A stretch of DNA of 64,000 nucleotides from Craspedostauros australis (GCA_026770025.1 JAMXDE010000084.1:23067-87066); one strand, 5' to 3'. Positions 44,501 to 56,381 are shown, counted from the stretch's first letter. The notes: generated by a model from the sequence alone, not told the origin. Made by a program: numbers and translations.

Positions 44501-45485
44501 CGTAAAGCACAAAATCAAGGGGACGATCACCGTGCTTGCACATGCCGGCAAGTTGAAGGGCACCACTGTCATGCAATCCGATGGACTCGAAAACAAGCCA
44601 TTTCGAACAGAAGAGATTCCCTGCCGAGATGTGCATCAGGTGGACTTTCGCGATGACAGCGCTGTACTCACAGCATCCTCTGGTGTCACCGAGCCAGAGA
44701 TCATCGATCAAGAAAAGCTGGACAGCTACGACATCCAAGATCTGCAAATACACTTCGAAAGCGACGAAATCAAAGAGATCGAGCCTGCCTTTGTGAAGAC
44801 GCCAGGCGAAGCCAAGTCTCCGCCAACATACACAACACGCACGTCACGCGCTCGCGGCAAGCCTGATACTCCAAAAAGTGCCGTTCTCCGCGATCTCGTC
44901 ACAAATTGGGTCTTCGATTTCATCTCACAGCCACGCCCTGGCGACGAAGCCAACACCGTCACAGTTGAGCAGAAGGTCGAGGCTCCTGACTTTGTCGAAT
45001 CGGGTTGGGCAATCACATACACCAAAAAGGCGAGTACGAAATCATCCACGAAGACAGCATCCAGGAAAGCAACTGCAAATTTATCGTCATCATTGGCGTC
45101 ATCATCGGCGGCATCATCTGGATCAGCATCGCCAACTGTGAAATTGTCATCGAAGCCACCTGCCAAATCAACCGTGACACATCCCAATGCGTCGTCCTCT
45201 TCGGAATCCAAACCATTGTGGGCATCCGAACAAAAAATCAGGATGATGTCGCCCACAAAGAAGAAGAAGACACCACAGCTATCTGAAAAGGTCCGAAAAG
45301 CTGCGTGCGAGGTAATCCAAGAAAGCAAAGACAGGACCGACAGGATCACGTCGTATGCTGTGTTTGAATGGTTGATGGAAAGGGTAATGAAATATGATTG
45401 GGAGCAGAGAGTGTCGATCCAAGCCTCCTTCTTCAAATCGTTTCTGAGAAGTGGCGAGAAGAACGCCGAGTCCTCCACAGAATAG
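41526..45485 (+). CDS. Candidate D-D-E transposase (1319 aa), superfamily undetermined
   Basis: One long intact frame. The N-terminal ~130 residues are Pro-rich; a Cys cluster at about 147-182 (C-x5-C-x2-C ... CGCC ... CPQC) looks like a zinc ribbon. A second Cys pair (VCKKC) is at 600-603 after a Cys/His-containing segment. The proposed RNase H-like core has Asp684 in TIDHKCKLL, Asp769 in IFQSDNASCF and Glu951 in WLFTEAQTGKSPVDGHFG. All three are conserved in the decayed copy at 52.9-56.4 kb (LDHKQK, ILQSDNACCF, WIYTEAQT). A Lys/Arg-rich insertion (about 810-940) lies between the second Asp and the Glu, and the C-terminus is Ser/Lys-rich. That a relative sits between terminal inverted repeats supports a transposase role. 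I do not match it to a named superfamily. No TIRs found around this copy. Confidence 0.65.
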   Translation: MSHPRPNSPPNAHQPSPKVHRPLEGRDVHSPRQGLNPYALPFVPSVSQDQSRMIAPVARFVPSPPLANYPTILYGPTPASPPTHANYNYPTGGGHYNAAMPTVGYDANLHSAFVGIPNYPMPPMVAAPAPYGTSPMPPIAHGMPITCFGNLECQGCGIVFCGCCNPAYARLSFCPQCGANHEGAGQVGFAPDGGNQNHSETAPRPHVQANRSVVMSAPVPTSIDNNRDGDTMMGDTIINNEASAPGWPTWTKDMSAKQKLLSLFRMTGRDPGALRNFPKGGYPGISTKSNRYHWDSMERAWEEHVSIFWNAAAPNTMAPPQLCDVIKYVRHNKALSLTGLEETVCHVAFFGNDDFSKAARAMLACTCGATECERILQVHHHALPAEEQAKVVNTRIAMRQDTHGRFKDLAGTLLSGKSIPKIERPYRPPEDSLKNAISYITTIGHYKGGRSRTVMLDGIVYDNLPIFVRDSTPSRELFRDYIKDNDNAVGFPTFRDLLKLLTRCGTSHTALSSYYMDMSNVITEFKLMMERILELLPDIDATTDLRAEVAMLVNDADATFTFVRWEYTNSHMQIECDDDHLHSATFALTECDRQPSKHVCKKCAAAMTFFPIRAKTAVEAARQWITDDDVLEEVETMPHAVDFCSNQMKIYMAHRIRAMVQFKQSERNNQYLMTHPHACVATIDHKCKLLPTANEETQSEFFGKSGMSLLGVMTVVFTDGRFEHRFIDLLIEGRSTQDTLQVAGALKLLLRDILPKLHNGLEEVIFQSDNASCFASPSAIRLIHGLNRNEHGVTFDMKGYDKKHPIAAVKLKSKSKTAVNSIDAVTTATFTSTPDDAAATAIATSASAACSTKATKRTTVGIITKVKKSTKRPIKAKCERKVKRAVGRKSVAKTPEQKARAKRMAQRAKHRRIKSNAFLVAKRKSEDQAIKNRGSTPPSKLPKITQWLFTEAQTGKSPVDGHFGIVGNVLRRAINRTKGAKGLTEKGIFTNLVKHKIKGTITVLAHAGKLKGTTVMQSDGLENKPFRTEEIPCRDVHQVDFRDDSAVLTASSGVTEPEIIDQEKLDSYDIQDLQIHFESDEIKEIEPAFVKTPGEAKSPPTYTTRTSRARGKPDTPKSAVLRDLVTNWVFDFISQPRPGDEANTVTVEQKVEAPDFVESGWAITYTKKASTKSSTKTASRKATANLSSSLASSSAASSGSASPTVKLSSKPPAKSTVTHPNASSSSESKPLWASEQKIRMMSPTKKKKTPQLSEKVRKAACEVIQESKDRTDRITSYAVFEWLMERVMKYDWEQRVSIQASFFKSFLRSGEKNAESSTE

Positions 45486-48150
45486 AATAATGTCCCGAAA
45501 CAAGGAATGTACCATTCGACTATCGCATTCTGCTTCTAAACGTACTCCCGATGTACTCTGGTGGTGTGCTCTACTCGCATCGTAGTTGCTCCCTTCTCGT
45601 ATCATATCCATACTATAATCGCACCATACTATCTTCGCACTATACTCGCAGCTCCATACTCGTGAACTCGTCGTGCGACATGGTCGTCGTCAGATCTCTC
45701 TACAACACTCCATTCTTCATGTGCGCACTGCTGGAACAGGGAACAGGAAACAGGTACGAATCACGAGCGTCTTCATGGCATACCACGTCACCTCCGCCAT
45801 CGCAAAGACAGTCGGTTGTATCCACATTCACATCCGCGCATAACAGATATTGCGGTGGCGCTGCCCATAGCATTCAAGAGAGGTACGCTCTTCTTGCCTT
45901 GCTTCCGACACTACGCTGATACTCTCTGGGCGCGCAAGCAGCGACTCATCGTAAACATTGTCGAATCAACTTCATGATGGATAATCGGCGCAGACGTCGA
46001 CGACAGCATGATGATGTTTGGCATCCGCTTGCGACCTTCGCAATACGCAAAGCTTGGATCCATGCCTCCAAACAAACGAGAAGAAGATCCTGGGCTCGGC
46101 CACCTTCGCGTGCTGCTTCCTCAGTGGAGGATTCCATGATGGTGGCAGCCGATGTGTTGCCTGATGTGCAGCTGAGATATTCGTGGAGGCATGTCGACTA
46201 CCTTTTCAGCATCGTTGTTGTTGTGATCTTCGTTGTTTGTTGTGGTGCGTGCGTTTATGTTGATTTGCGCAGCCCGTTCCTCCCTCCGCCGTGCGCGTTT
46301 GTGTTCTTGTGCCTTGTCTGATGGTTGCGCTTTGCATGCCCACCATTTAGTGATGAATGTCGTTTGTTGCCAATAGACAGACCCGACGCCATCGATACGA
46401 CATGGCTCATTCATGAATGCGATCACAAAGTGAGGAACAGAACAAGCACACCACAACGACAGAGGCAACGACGACAATGTTGGATCATGTATGCAGGCGA
46501 ACCGAAGTTGTTTCTGATATGTGATAAGTGTCCATGGTTGCTGTTGCGTTGTTCACAAGCGGTCGCTGTGACATGTGTGATGCAAGAATGACAGTTGTAC
46601 TTCCTTCACGTGACCACAAATACAGAGATTTTTCCGAAGTGGTGAACACAACACACACCGCAACCATTGCTCATCTGCTCTCTGCCGATCAACCACGACG
46701 CAGACAATCAGTCATGGAACGCAGGGACGATGACAGTATTCGCTATCGCACACAAATTGCTTGAAGCTATTGTATTCTTATAGTACTGCACTATTGTACG
46801 GTGATAATCGCCTCTGCTCCACTGTACTCCACTCTACTATTTTGGCTCCATTCTCAAGCTGGCAGCTCGCGACGATCCTCAGCCTATCCCTCTCACTGAT
46901 TGTATTCCGTGTGGAAGGCAAGGATTGCAACACTCGAGCAAAACTGTCACATTCAACGCGCCCACCCCACAGATCAACAGATGCAAGAAAGGTCCAGGGG
47001 ACCACCCGATGTGATCGCGGCGGCCAAAAAGCTGTTGCGGCTAGCAGTTGTCCGCCCCTGACTTTACCTCCCATGCAAAAGTAGGCACGAAAAAAAAAAT
47101 GCAACTGATTTGCGCCAGCACTCGGCGGAATTGTTCGGCAGTGGAGCCCATTCTCGTGTTGTGTGTCTCTGCTCGATCCCTCAACATGACAAATTCAACG
47201 TCTGTCTCACCACCAGGCTCGGATTCTCTAAAACGTGCTCTGACGCCAGATCGTGCAAACGGACGCATGGAATTGGAAAAAATGTGGTCATTTGGTTCCT
47301 TCTTCCTGTCAAAATCGTGTTGCCATTTGCACAATGATGGCTGCCACAACAGGAAAGGTCAAAATCAACCGACAACGACACAAAACACAACACGAGAAAC
47401 AACAAAGGAAACGACGCTGCTGCCACCAGTCTCTTTCCGCATCGTGCCATCAGCTCAGCAGATGAACATGACGTCCCATGTTCAAGGGGAGCAACGCAGG
47501 TTGCGCAGGACTTTGTATTGACAAACTAAGCATCGCATTAAATAGTACAATGTTTTGCACACCACAGAATAAGTCATTGTGCTCCATTACATTATATTCT
47601 ATAATACTGTGCTGTGTGGTATTCGCAAGTGTTGCTGTTGCAGCTGATGCGCAGGGATGCCGCCGACGCTGTGCTGTTTGACACGACACGCCCAAAGGAG
47701 GAAACACCAAACCGAGCCAAATCACCAACAACGCGAGAAATCAACGCAACATCGAATCTGCCACAACGTCACCATCCACCCTGTTGGGTGTCATCGCCGT
47801 CTGATATCGACCGTCAACAACGTCATCATTTTCGTCCGCGGTGAAGACAATCCAGCCAGGTATTTGTGTCGTAGAAGCTAGCTAGATTTATCTAACCCTA
47901 ATGTACAACACGAAAAATCATGTTCTAATAATATCACGTTTCAGTATCTCAAATCCGCAGAAAAATACTGTACTTCGCTGAATGGGGCCGTAAGAGATCA
48001 TGGTTGTACTTGTGTAGAACTACATGCATTGATGGAGGTGTCAGCCAATGTGTCATAGTCGTACGCATACATGACCAGTAAAGCAATGCATGGGTGAAAC
48101 AAGCAGCCACGCACAACGTCGCATACCGAAAAGGATGGATGAAGGCGACC
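45486..48150. other. Intergenic stretch, no gene recognised
   Basis: Short frames, some Cys-rich (plus strand near 46500-46620: ICDKCP, then RCDMCDA in a shifted frame), none assignable. Two AT-rich spots lie near 46760-46800 and 47890-47960. Confidence 0.45.
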
Positions 48151-49177
48151 ATGGCAAGAGACGGAGATGGAGATGATGTTGATGATGACGAATGGGAAGT
48201 GGTGATGAGAAGCGACTGCAAACGTATCGCATCAATCAGCGACATCAGAAAGGAAGATATCAAGGCAATTGCATAGGTAAACAATCACATGATCAGCAGC
48301 AGCGCCCACGCTGGATGTGCCGTCGGCAGCTGAGATTCAATGCCTGCTGGACGAGTGCATTCATGAGACCGGATGCAGCAGCTTCTTCGGGGCCTGGAGC
48401 ACCAGCTGTTCGGAGATACTCCTTCTATTACGCCACCACTACGTGCACCATTACCACCAACGCCCGCTCATGCTGAAGCTCAAAGCGATGCATCGCAGCC
48501 ACAACTGCAAACGATGAGATGGAGGCACTGTGTCATCGGATCCACAAGTCGGAGAAATCATCTGCCAAGACATCAGCAACTTTTCCCATGGCTCGCCATC
48601 CTTGCCGGCTGCATTGGGGCCCGTGTGGCAGCTGGCGTGCGCTTGTGCCTTGCGTGATACCATCCAAACATGGCGGAAGCAACACCAACAAGCCAACAGT
48701 CGCGATACATTCATCCTGCGCCGTCCAGTTGCAGTGGAGTACGACGATCCATGCATGACGCCAGCGGATACCACCTTCCTTTTCCACACAACTCCTTCCA
48801 CACAATTCCTTCCGCACAATTCCTCCCACATCATTGAAACCAACGAACGCGGAAAGCATTTGATTGGCGACGACGATCTCGGCGACAACAGTGGTGGCCA
48901 GACCATCGTCGTCATGCCACACTGCCCAATGATGCTGTATGGTACACCAACGTGCTGTTCACTCACCAGGATCATCTGCAACGCAGCGGCATGATCATCA
49001 GCAATGTATTGGCCAAAGAGCATGCCTTGCTGTCCAGCCAGTCAGGCTGTGCTGCGAACGATACGGTCGTGCGTAGAACATCACGCTGCGCGAGTCACCA
49101 AAGGCGAGATCCAAGACGTGCCGGGCGCTCCATTGGATGTATCACTGATAGCTATCTTGCGAAATATGGTGAAGTAG
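48151..49177 (+). pseudogene. SRR1-like domain protein (copy 2, longer, frame broken)
   Basis: The likely start is ATG 48151 (MARDGDGDDVDDDEWEVV), the acidic DEW-x-VV start common in SRR1-like proteins. The core is read in pieces. First VGEIICQDISNFSHG, where the family has CYGIGNFS. Then FILRRPVAVEYDDPCMTPAD, where the family has YDPxF-TxxE. Then NERGKHLIGDD and TIVVMPHCPMMLY. The expected next block TNVLFT...DHL is in another frame, the same break as in copy 1. The likely C-terminus (LDVSLIAILRN, stop 49175-49177) is in a third frame. Introns could explain some shifts, but the break near 48937 has no room for a normal intron. Tail-to-tail with the BTB gene, 108 bases apart. Confidence 0.6.
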
Positions 49178-50739
49178 TTACTTCTCTGATTACAGCCTAT
49201 CCATTTCCTCTTCTTCATTTCGCGCTCACTTCTGTCTACTGTTGTTGTGATTCACTCCTCTTCTCCAGCGGCAGCGCCATCGGCCTCAGCCAGGTGCGAC
49301 GGACCGCACGAGGTTCATCAACGTTGCACGATCCATGTATGAATCCACTTGTGCTGTACCCTCGCTTTCATCCATGACCTTGTACAAATCCATCATGGAC
49401 ATGGCACTGTACTTGTCATCAACTTCATTGCTTGCCGCTCTCCCACTGCAGATGACATGGATGCCTTCAATCAGTCGAGGATGTTGACATAACTTGCTGA
49501 AATCTTCACGAGCGAGTAAAGTCTGCATGTTTCGAGCTGCCATCCTCGTTGCTGCATCCTTCAACACCACGCAGTTGTGTTGATCAGCGAATATCAACGC
49601 ATCTACCATGGTGTCCTCTGTGAGATGAGCGCGGGCCAACTCTGCTTCAAGAACAAGCTTGAGTCGCCAGAAGCCGAACTCGTTGGCCACAAGGATCAGC
49701 TGTTGTAGATCGTCCTGTCCATCGAGGGTGGGAGTTGGCTGGTCAGCGCCATCATCATCGTCATGAGCGCCATCGCGGGTATCAGTATCGTTGTCCGGAG
49801 TGCTGTGATCGAAGGATATCTCACCTGTGTAGATGCATTCGAGGACACGTTGGACATGTTTGGGTTGATGGTTGGGAAGAGGGATGAGCCTGCGGGTGAG
49901 GGCAGTGGCAGAATCAGTGCCGTCATCAATGCCGTCATCGACATGCTGATGTTGGATTCCTGAGTCGATCAATGTCTGAATGGACGGAACAGTGACCATG
50001 AGGACTCCGGAGTTTGCTTTGATTGGCTGTTGTTCGTTGCCTTGTCCGCACAGGAAGGTGGTGTCTGCCTTGGCCTCAGAACGAACAGCGCTGCGACGAT
50101 CTTGGCCGATGCTGATGTTGGTTGTTGTGTGGATTTTAGGATTGTCGTGCTTGGTTGGTGTTGTGATGGTGTTTGTGTGGCTTTGCTTGCGCACCTGCGT
50201 CTCTGTTTGCAGCTGTGTCTGCAGTTGCAAGTTGCGACGACTGAGATGGCCGAGACGCTTCATGATTGATGTCATCATCTTGACCTGATTGTACGCTTTG
50301 ATTAATTCGACGGGTGTTTCGTTGTTGTTGTTTTGGATGTCGATTATTGACCTTGGTTGATTCGATGAGGTACTCGACGCATTCAGACTTGTCGTTGTAG
50401 CATGCTCGATGAAGTGGAGTGTCGCCATCGTTGCTTGTGCAGTTGACATCGGCGTTGGTTGATTCGATGAGGTACTTGACACACTCCAGGTGGCCGTAGA
50501 TGCATGCCCAATGAAGGGGAGTGTAGCCATTGCAGCCTTTGACCTTGTTGACATCACGTCCTTCGTTCTGCTCCTTCCATTTCTTCAACACCGACAGATC
50601 ACCTGCCTTGGCAGCATGAAGGAGTTGATCGTCTGAGACATTCGGCATGTTGGTCGTTGGTTGTTGAGCTGTTGGTAGACAAACAATTGCTGGATGATTG
50701 CTCAATGTGTTCACGGTCTTATGATGAAGATGCTGACTG
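48726..50739. repeat. Segmental duplication, copy 2 (partner 8881-10975)
   Basis: Same orientation as copy 1. Similarity starts at CAGTTGCAGTGG and ends at ATGAAGATGCTG. On the left the SRR1-like gene continues upstream here but not in copy 1, so copy 2 is closer to the ancestral arrangement. On the right it abuts a hairpin repeat and then the TIR-bounded element. Confidence 0.9.
49286..50648 (-). pseudogene. Ankyrin repeat-BTB protein, frameshifted copy
   Basis: Starts at ATG 50648 (MPNVSDDQLLHAAKAGDL) with two ankyrin repeats (TPLHWACIYGHLECVKYLIE, TPLHRACYNDKSECVEYLIE), one fewer than copy 1. Near 50344-50346 there is one extra T (GTCGATTATTGACC against GTCGATATTGACC at 10475), which shifts the frame. 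The BTB and C-terminal part (49286 to ~50345) is open in the second frame and is over 90% like copy 1. Either a young pseudogene or a sequencing error. Confidence 0.8.
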
Positions 50740-50852
50740 GGAGCAGGGGAAATAGACGACATTTTCCCGGATGTAGGGAAAATGTCAGCATTTCCTGTTA
50801 TTGTTTTCCTAAATTTCCCAGGACTACAAACGAATCCCATTGCGCTTGTCAC
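50737..50852 (+). repeat. Short hairpin-type repeat, family H copy 2 (~116 bp)
   Basis: Collinear with 24714-24830 on the opposite strand, from CTGGGAGCAGG to CTTGTCA. It lies between the segmental duplication and the TIR-bounded element. Confidence 0.65.
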
Positions 50853-50873
50853 GGATTAGTTGCTGCGACAACT

Positions 50874-51067
50874 GGCACCATGTACTGAGTTTTGATTAGG
50901 ACCCTCCCGAGTGAGTCGACCTGCAGTCCGGAATAAGGCATGTCAACTTTTTATGGATATATGGATAACCACCCACAAATTAAGAATACTAACCATCACG
51001 GTATGACGAAAAAATAAAGTCCATATTGCTATAGTTTATATTTTAAGTTTTATGGACCCATTCAACG
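50874..51067 (+). repeat. Left terminal inverted repeat
   Basis: Matches the complement of 56757-56963. Best blocks are CCGAGTGAGT-CGAC-CTGCAG, GGCAT-TCAACTTTTTATGGA, ACCCACA-ATT, and TATATTTTAA...TTTATGGACC near the inner end. Confidence 0.8.
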
Positions 51068-51536
51068 TTGTCATTTTTTTGACCTCTTCTACGTTTCAGC
51101 CATAGATAAATGACTAGATCGATCCAATGTAACCCTTCGCTGTTCTTTGTTTCATCGAGGTTGTTCCCATTTTGAATTGTTTAGTCTCTTTTTGAGGTGT
51201 TCCGATCAGACCATCCAACACCCGCCCACGATAGCGCTAGTTGTACTGTTTTGGGAGAAGCGGCCATAGCGCATTTACATTCATTCTACTCAATGTTTGT
51301 CTAATCTGTTATCGACGTCACAACACTTGACACTACGTCATGAAACACCAATCACAGGACGATGTGAATCATCATCAGCTGCGTTTCGTCCCGACAGAGC
51401 GGTCGAGTTGCGTTGGTACTCTCGAAGTGTTTTGTGTCATGCATTTTTCGTACGTTCGTTTCAATGTTTGACATTTACCTCAGCCCCCAAGATGCCCCGA
51501 CTGGCTGAGAGCGCCAAACTCGACACAACAAGATGA
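51068..51536. other. Internal non-coding part of the TIR element
   Basis: No coding sequence or repeat recognised between the left TIR and the family-Y repeat. Confidence 0.5.
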
Positions 51537-52735
51537 CAATGGTGGAACACCAAAAAAAAACGTCACAATGGCCGTCCAACGGCCATCCGCAGCGCCGCAC
51601 CAACCAGCCGTCCAATGCAACATCCACGCACATCGCCGTCACCGCGATGCAACCTTTGGTGGGTGGGCGAGAGGGGGCTGCGATAGAGGCTGATTTGGGG
51701 CGGCGGCAGCCCCTCGAACGAAGGACACATTTTTGGTGGCAGATCGGCTCATTGGATGAGACACTGTGTATGCAATACACAAGCCACACCAGCGCCTGTG
51801 GATTTGCAAGACACACACAGGAGGCAATTTACAAGGTTCCCGTGAAGTTTGAGGCTCGGAGACTCCCGCGAAGGTGTCCGCGCGGACGAAAAGGTGGAGA
51901 GCAGAAGGTTTTTGGGGGGTGGCGGCGCGTCCATCGCGTGCATTTGGCTGTGATCGGCGCTATCAACAGGTCGTCCAATCGCCAAACCACCCATTGAGAA
52001 TACGTACGACATCGGCTCAAGATGCTCGTCACGAAGTATGCGCCGTGGATATTTGTCTGGGAGAGGCTGCGGTCAAGATTATCCAAGGAATTGTTGCTCT
52101 TGGTGGGGCGGCAAAAAAACAATTGGCATTGCCAAATGGAGGTGTACCATCGGTACCATCCACGCCCCAAACCATTCTGAATGCATCAGCATGTCGTCAG
52201 AGAGTGTGGAAATGCACGAGGGTCATGTGGGAGGGGCTGAAAGGGTCATATGGATGAGGTATGGATCCATATCCGTACTGTGTCCGCATTGAAACGGCTT
52301 TTCGAAATCGCTCTTTTCCAGTGTGTGGACACTTTGGCCCATTAGATGTGGGTATCTGTGGCCAAGCTTCATGGATTGGATAGATGGGGGGGTATACCAA
52401 GTCATTGTGAGTGCGCAATTTACTGAAATATCAGGATGAGGATGATGATCATGGGGGCTGAGGCAAGAGCAGCATGTTGCCATCCAGAATTTGTCGATTC
52501 CACCGCACAACTGTGTGGTGGCCAACATGACAAAAATAACTTCTATTCAATTTAACTTCGATATTCTGATTCAAAGATAGTCAGGTGTATGCATGAAATG
52601 ATTAGATTTAATTGTAAACATTGTATCATTGAGATATAGCATGATAAGCAGATGTTTGGATGGTTTTTGGATGCTCTCTAGATTAGCCTACGTATCACGA
52701 CCCATCACCCACAAACTCCACAACTCGTGTTATCG
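51537..52735 (+). repeat. Dispersed ~1.2 kb repeat, family Y copy B
   Basis: Partner of 14913-16087, same orientation, with indels throughout. It lies inside the TIR element downstream of the transposase remnant, so it may be the element's own 3' region rather than a nested insertion. Confidence 0.75.
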
Positions 52736-52899
52736 CGGCGAAGCACCTCCATCACAAAATTTTCGTCTCGGCGTCCAACACAGCCTCACTTTCTGATTCA
52801 CCTTCACTGTGTGAGCATCACACCACCTCTGATTCTCCCATTCCTCTTCCTCTCTCTGCCAACTCCTCTTCGATTCGTTCCTTCTCTGTTCCAGCTGAT

Positions 52900-55800
52900 T
52901 CATTGTTGGTCGCCACAATTCTGGATGTTGCTGTTGCTTTGCTTGTTGTGTTGGCTTCTGCCTTGATGAGAGCGGCCTCCTTCTTTTCTTTGCGTTGTTT
53001 GGCGTTGTACGCTGCAAAACAGCGACGCTTTTACGCGCCTGGGATTTGCGTGCAGTTGTACGTACCAGTCAGTTTTTGTTTTTTCGTCGCTCATCCAATT
53101 GTTCGTGTGCTTCGTGTTCGGATGGTCTGTTTTTTCGGATCCTTCCGCGGACGCTTCACAGATGTCCTTCAATTTGTCCGCGATGTAGTCTGGTAGTTTC
53201 GCTGGTTTTGCGCGTTGTTTTGCTCGCCCAGCCTTGTACTGCGAGTGGTGGGTGTTCGGTTTCCGCGGTTCTGGTCTTGTAGTGCCGTGGTGTGATCGGA
53301 TGGCAGGTGTCGTTGTCCGTCTGCGATGGCCTTGCCGAACGCCAGCGCCTTGCTCTCCGCCGCTGTGCGACCGCATTTTCGCGTCTTGTCCGTCTTCCTG
53401 GATGATTCGGACGTGATCGGCAGCTTCTCGGACGTGTACGATTCTTCCTCGGTGACGCCCCAACTCGTGATGGTCCACCCTTCCAATTCGGCACTTTTCA
53501 CCACGACGTCTTCCGTGATGCCAGATGCGGCACCAGTCGTGCCTGGTCATCGTCGTATTTCACCTCGTGAGTCTGACGTAACTGTTGTCCCACTTGCGCG
53601 GAATCGCCGTTTTTGGTGCACCAGGCAGCGTGGTGATGTTGCCTTCAAGGTCCGACGCGTCCACTAGTACTGTTGTTGTCCCCGCGATGCTGCCGGCTTG
53701 CAGTGCCCTTCGAAGACTTGGAACGGGGTCTTGATGTCATGTCCACTTTGCACGTATTTTCGCAGTACACGGGTGATGTACGCGAAGTGGGTGTCCAGCA
53801 TGCTCTTACGGTTTGGGCCTCTGTGTAGATCCACGCGATGATTTTTGGCCGCGTTTCGTCGGCCCTGAGGTTCTTGTTCAGTTTGGACGTGATGAGCGCG
53901 ATGTGCTCGTGGACTGGACGAAAACAACACGCGTTATCGCTCTGTAGGATGATTTCAGTCACGGATGGTGAGAATGTCTTTGACCTTTTTTTGCACAATG
54001 TCAAGGCAGTCCACCAACTTGAAGTGTGTCTTGCGTCGGTCTTCCATCGACCACAATGTCAATGAACCGAATAAGTAAAAATGTCATTGCGACACGTGAT
54101 GACCATCGCCCCAAGCAGTGACATTCCCTTCTTCCCCCAATATTCTTGTTTGGGCTTCGCCTTGGCCTGTCGGTAGAATTTTTTTGCTTATGGTCGAGTA
54201 CCACATAGGCTCTGTCAGGCTTATTGTGATCTGGGATTTGATAAAAGTTCGATCTGTCTGAATTGAACTTTTGCACGCACTTTGTGAGCCATATAATTGA
54301 TAATTTCGTTTGCGAACCCTGGTGCGGCGTCAAGCATTGTTTGCAATTCGTCTTTGTGTTCCGTGAGTTCGTTGTCCTTAAGCATTTCGACGAATGGGAC
54401 AAAACGATCATCACAAATCGCATTGCTGATTCCACAACGGTTGCATACTTTACACGGTTGGTCATTTGCGGCAGTTACAGGAATGTCATTTGTGGCCGGC
54501 GGAGGTGACAATTGTGACAGTGGTCTTCTTCTTCTCTGCACTTGTGCTTGTTGGTGCGTGGTTTGCGTTGGTTGGTTGATGTGGCGGATGGCTTCCTCTC
54601 TTCTTGTCTTTTTCGGGGTGAGGGCGAACGCGGCCGAATGCATCGGGTCATCACACAGAAGCTGCATGTGCGACGCAGTGAATTCCCATTTCACAAGATC
54701 ACAAGTAATTCGAGCGCATGCAAGAGGGATTCTGTTTCGCGGAATGTGCTGTGCAACGATGTCATCGGGGTCGTTTTCAACGTTTGATGCAGGATACTTA
54801 GTCTTCAAAAGGACGGCGATGCGGGAGACTGCGCGGTTCAGTGTCTCCATCGCCATCCAAAAATGACTGTCGAAAGAAGATAACCCTGTCTTGATCTTGG
54901 CTCTTGCGTGTGAGTATGTTGGTGATGTCAGTGAACGCAGGCATTCCGACGGGGTTATTGGTCGTGCCCGAATACATGCCGAATAATTCTGTGATCGTAG
55001 TTCCGCCACGATCGAACACAGGGACATCTCTCAAACTCCAACCCAGCCCACCGCCACCGTTGCTGACACAAGCCAGGTTTGTACGTTTGTCGTGGTCGAT
55101 GAGAAGGAGACGACGCCAGAAAGAGCGCATGCACTCACTCTATACTGAAGAAACTCTCTGTCCGGCAGCATCTCCCCTTCGCACAACCATGCCGTAGTTA
55201 GCACCGCAATGTTTTTTCTTTTTATAGTGAGTTGGCTGCGCGTCCTGAATTTGCGTTTCGGTTTGCCACGTCCCCGCTGTTTCCTTCCGAGGACAATCCC
55301 CTCAAGTGGTTCGACAGTTGAGAGCGGAAGCAGCTTTGACGGTGACTCAGACGCGGCGAGAACGGCTCTCGCAGGCGGTGGCCAGTGTTTCGTTACTCAC
55401 GAAGGCACAGATGGTGTCGAATTTAGGTCCCAGTGCTACTGGTGGCAAGTCCACGTGAGCGCGGACAAACGGCACAACCTGCTCTCCAGGGAGGAGAACA
55501 TGCCAGAGTGCACAGGCAACCATGACCCACACCTGTTTAGTTTTACTCCAAGTTGGCCTGTCGTATGCGCTCCCAAGAACGAATCCTTTCTTTGGCATCA
55601 GCTTCAAAACGTCAGGGTCGCTGTTTAGAGTTAAGCGCATCCATGACAGCAACTACTGCATCGTTGGCGCCACTCCTCTGCATGTTTTTTGCCTGACTTC
55701 GAGCGACCGTCCTTGCGCTTCTTTGTTGGTTCGCGTTCTTCCTGCGATTGCGTCCGTCCACGTAGTCCTCGTCACTGTCACCATCGCAATCAGCCTCCAA

Positions 55801-56381
55801 TGCAACCGGCCGAGGGCGCAGGGGAGATCTGCCAGGGCTGGGTGAGGTTGGTCGAGAGGCGCGTCAGGAGGCGGCACGTTCACGGTAACGTTAACCACTG
55901 TTGCATTACTGACACCTCGTCCCTCCGAATGCACCTCAACATGGTAGTCGTCGATGATGCCTCCCTTATCGTCTACGATGTGTACGTAGACGTGGAGCTC
56001 ATGAGCATGTGCATCCGCATCGTTTGGGACAAGGCCGCTGTCAGCTGCCTGCATGGGCTTCACACCAAACAACCTTGCTTGATGGTGATCGGCTTGCGCA
56101 ACACAGTAGATGGGCTTGTCAGGCAACAAATGCTCCGTGACAGGAAGCAGATTCCCCTTGGAGTCGAAAGGCAGGAGCAGACGCAAGTCGAGCGGAACGA
56201 GGTTTCTTACTTGGCGAGGGGTTTCCATCCTTGGAAAGGCTTTGGCGGCGGAGGAGAGGAGCATATGTGGTGACGTGGAGTAGCGATGTTGGTTTGGTTG
56301 GGGGATGGCATGCACGCGGTTGGGGGAAAGTGACCCGACAAGATGATGCAGTGACAGGCACACAGGGTGCAACAACGACAA
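52900..56381 (-). pseudogene. Decayed D-D-E transposase, relative of the 1319-aa ORF
   Basis: Pieces in shifting minus frames follow the order of the 41526-45485 protein. In 55130-54798: VPVFDRGGTT...PVGMPAFTDI against LPIFVRDSTP...AVGFPTFRDL. In 55027-54221: CDLVKWEFTASHMQLLCDD against FTFVRWEYTNSHMQIECDD, and IINYMAHKVRAKVQF against KIYMAHRIRAMVQF. In 54465-54001: VVLDHKQK (first Asp) and RPTQDTLQVGG. In 54004-53645: ILQSDNACCF (second Asp) and AWIYTEAQT (Glu). In 53504-53169: AELEGWTITSWG against DFVESGWAITYTK. The 56381-55653 segment is open but I see no match; it may be the divergent N-terminus. Several frameshifts: not functional. Confidence 0.75.
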
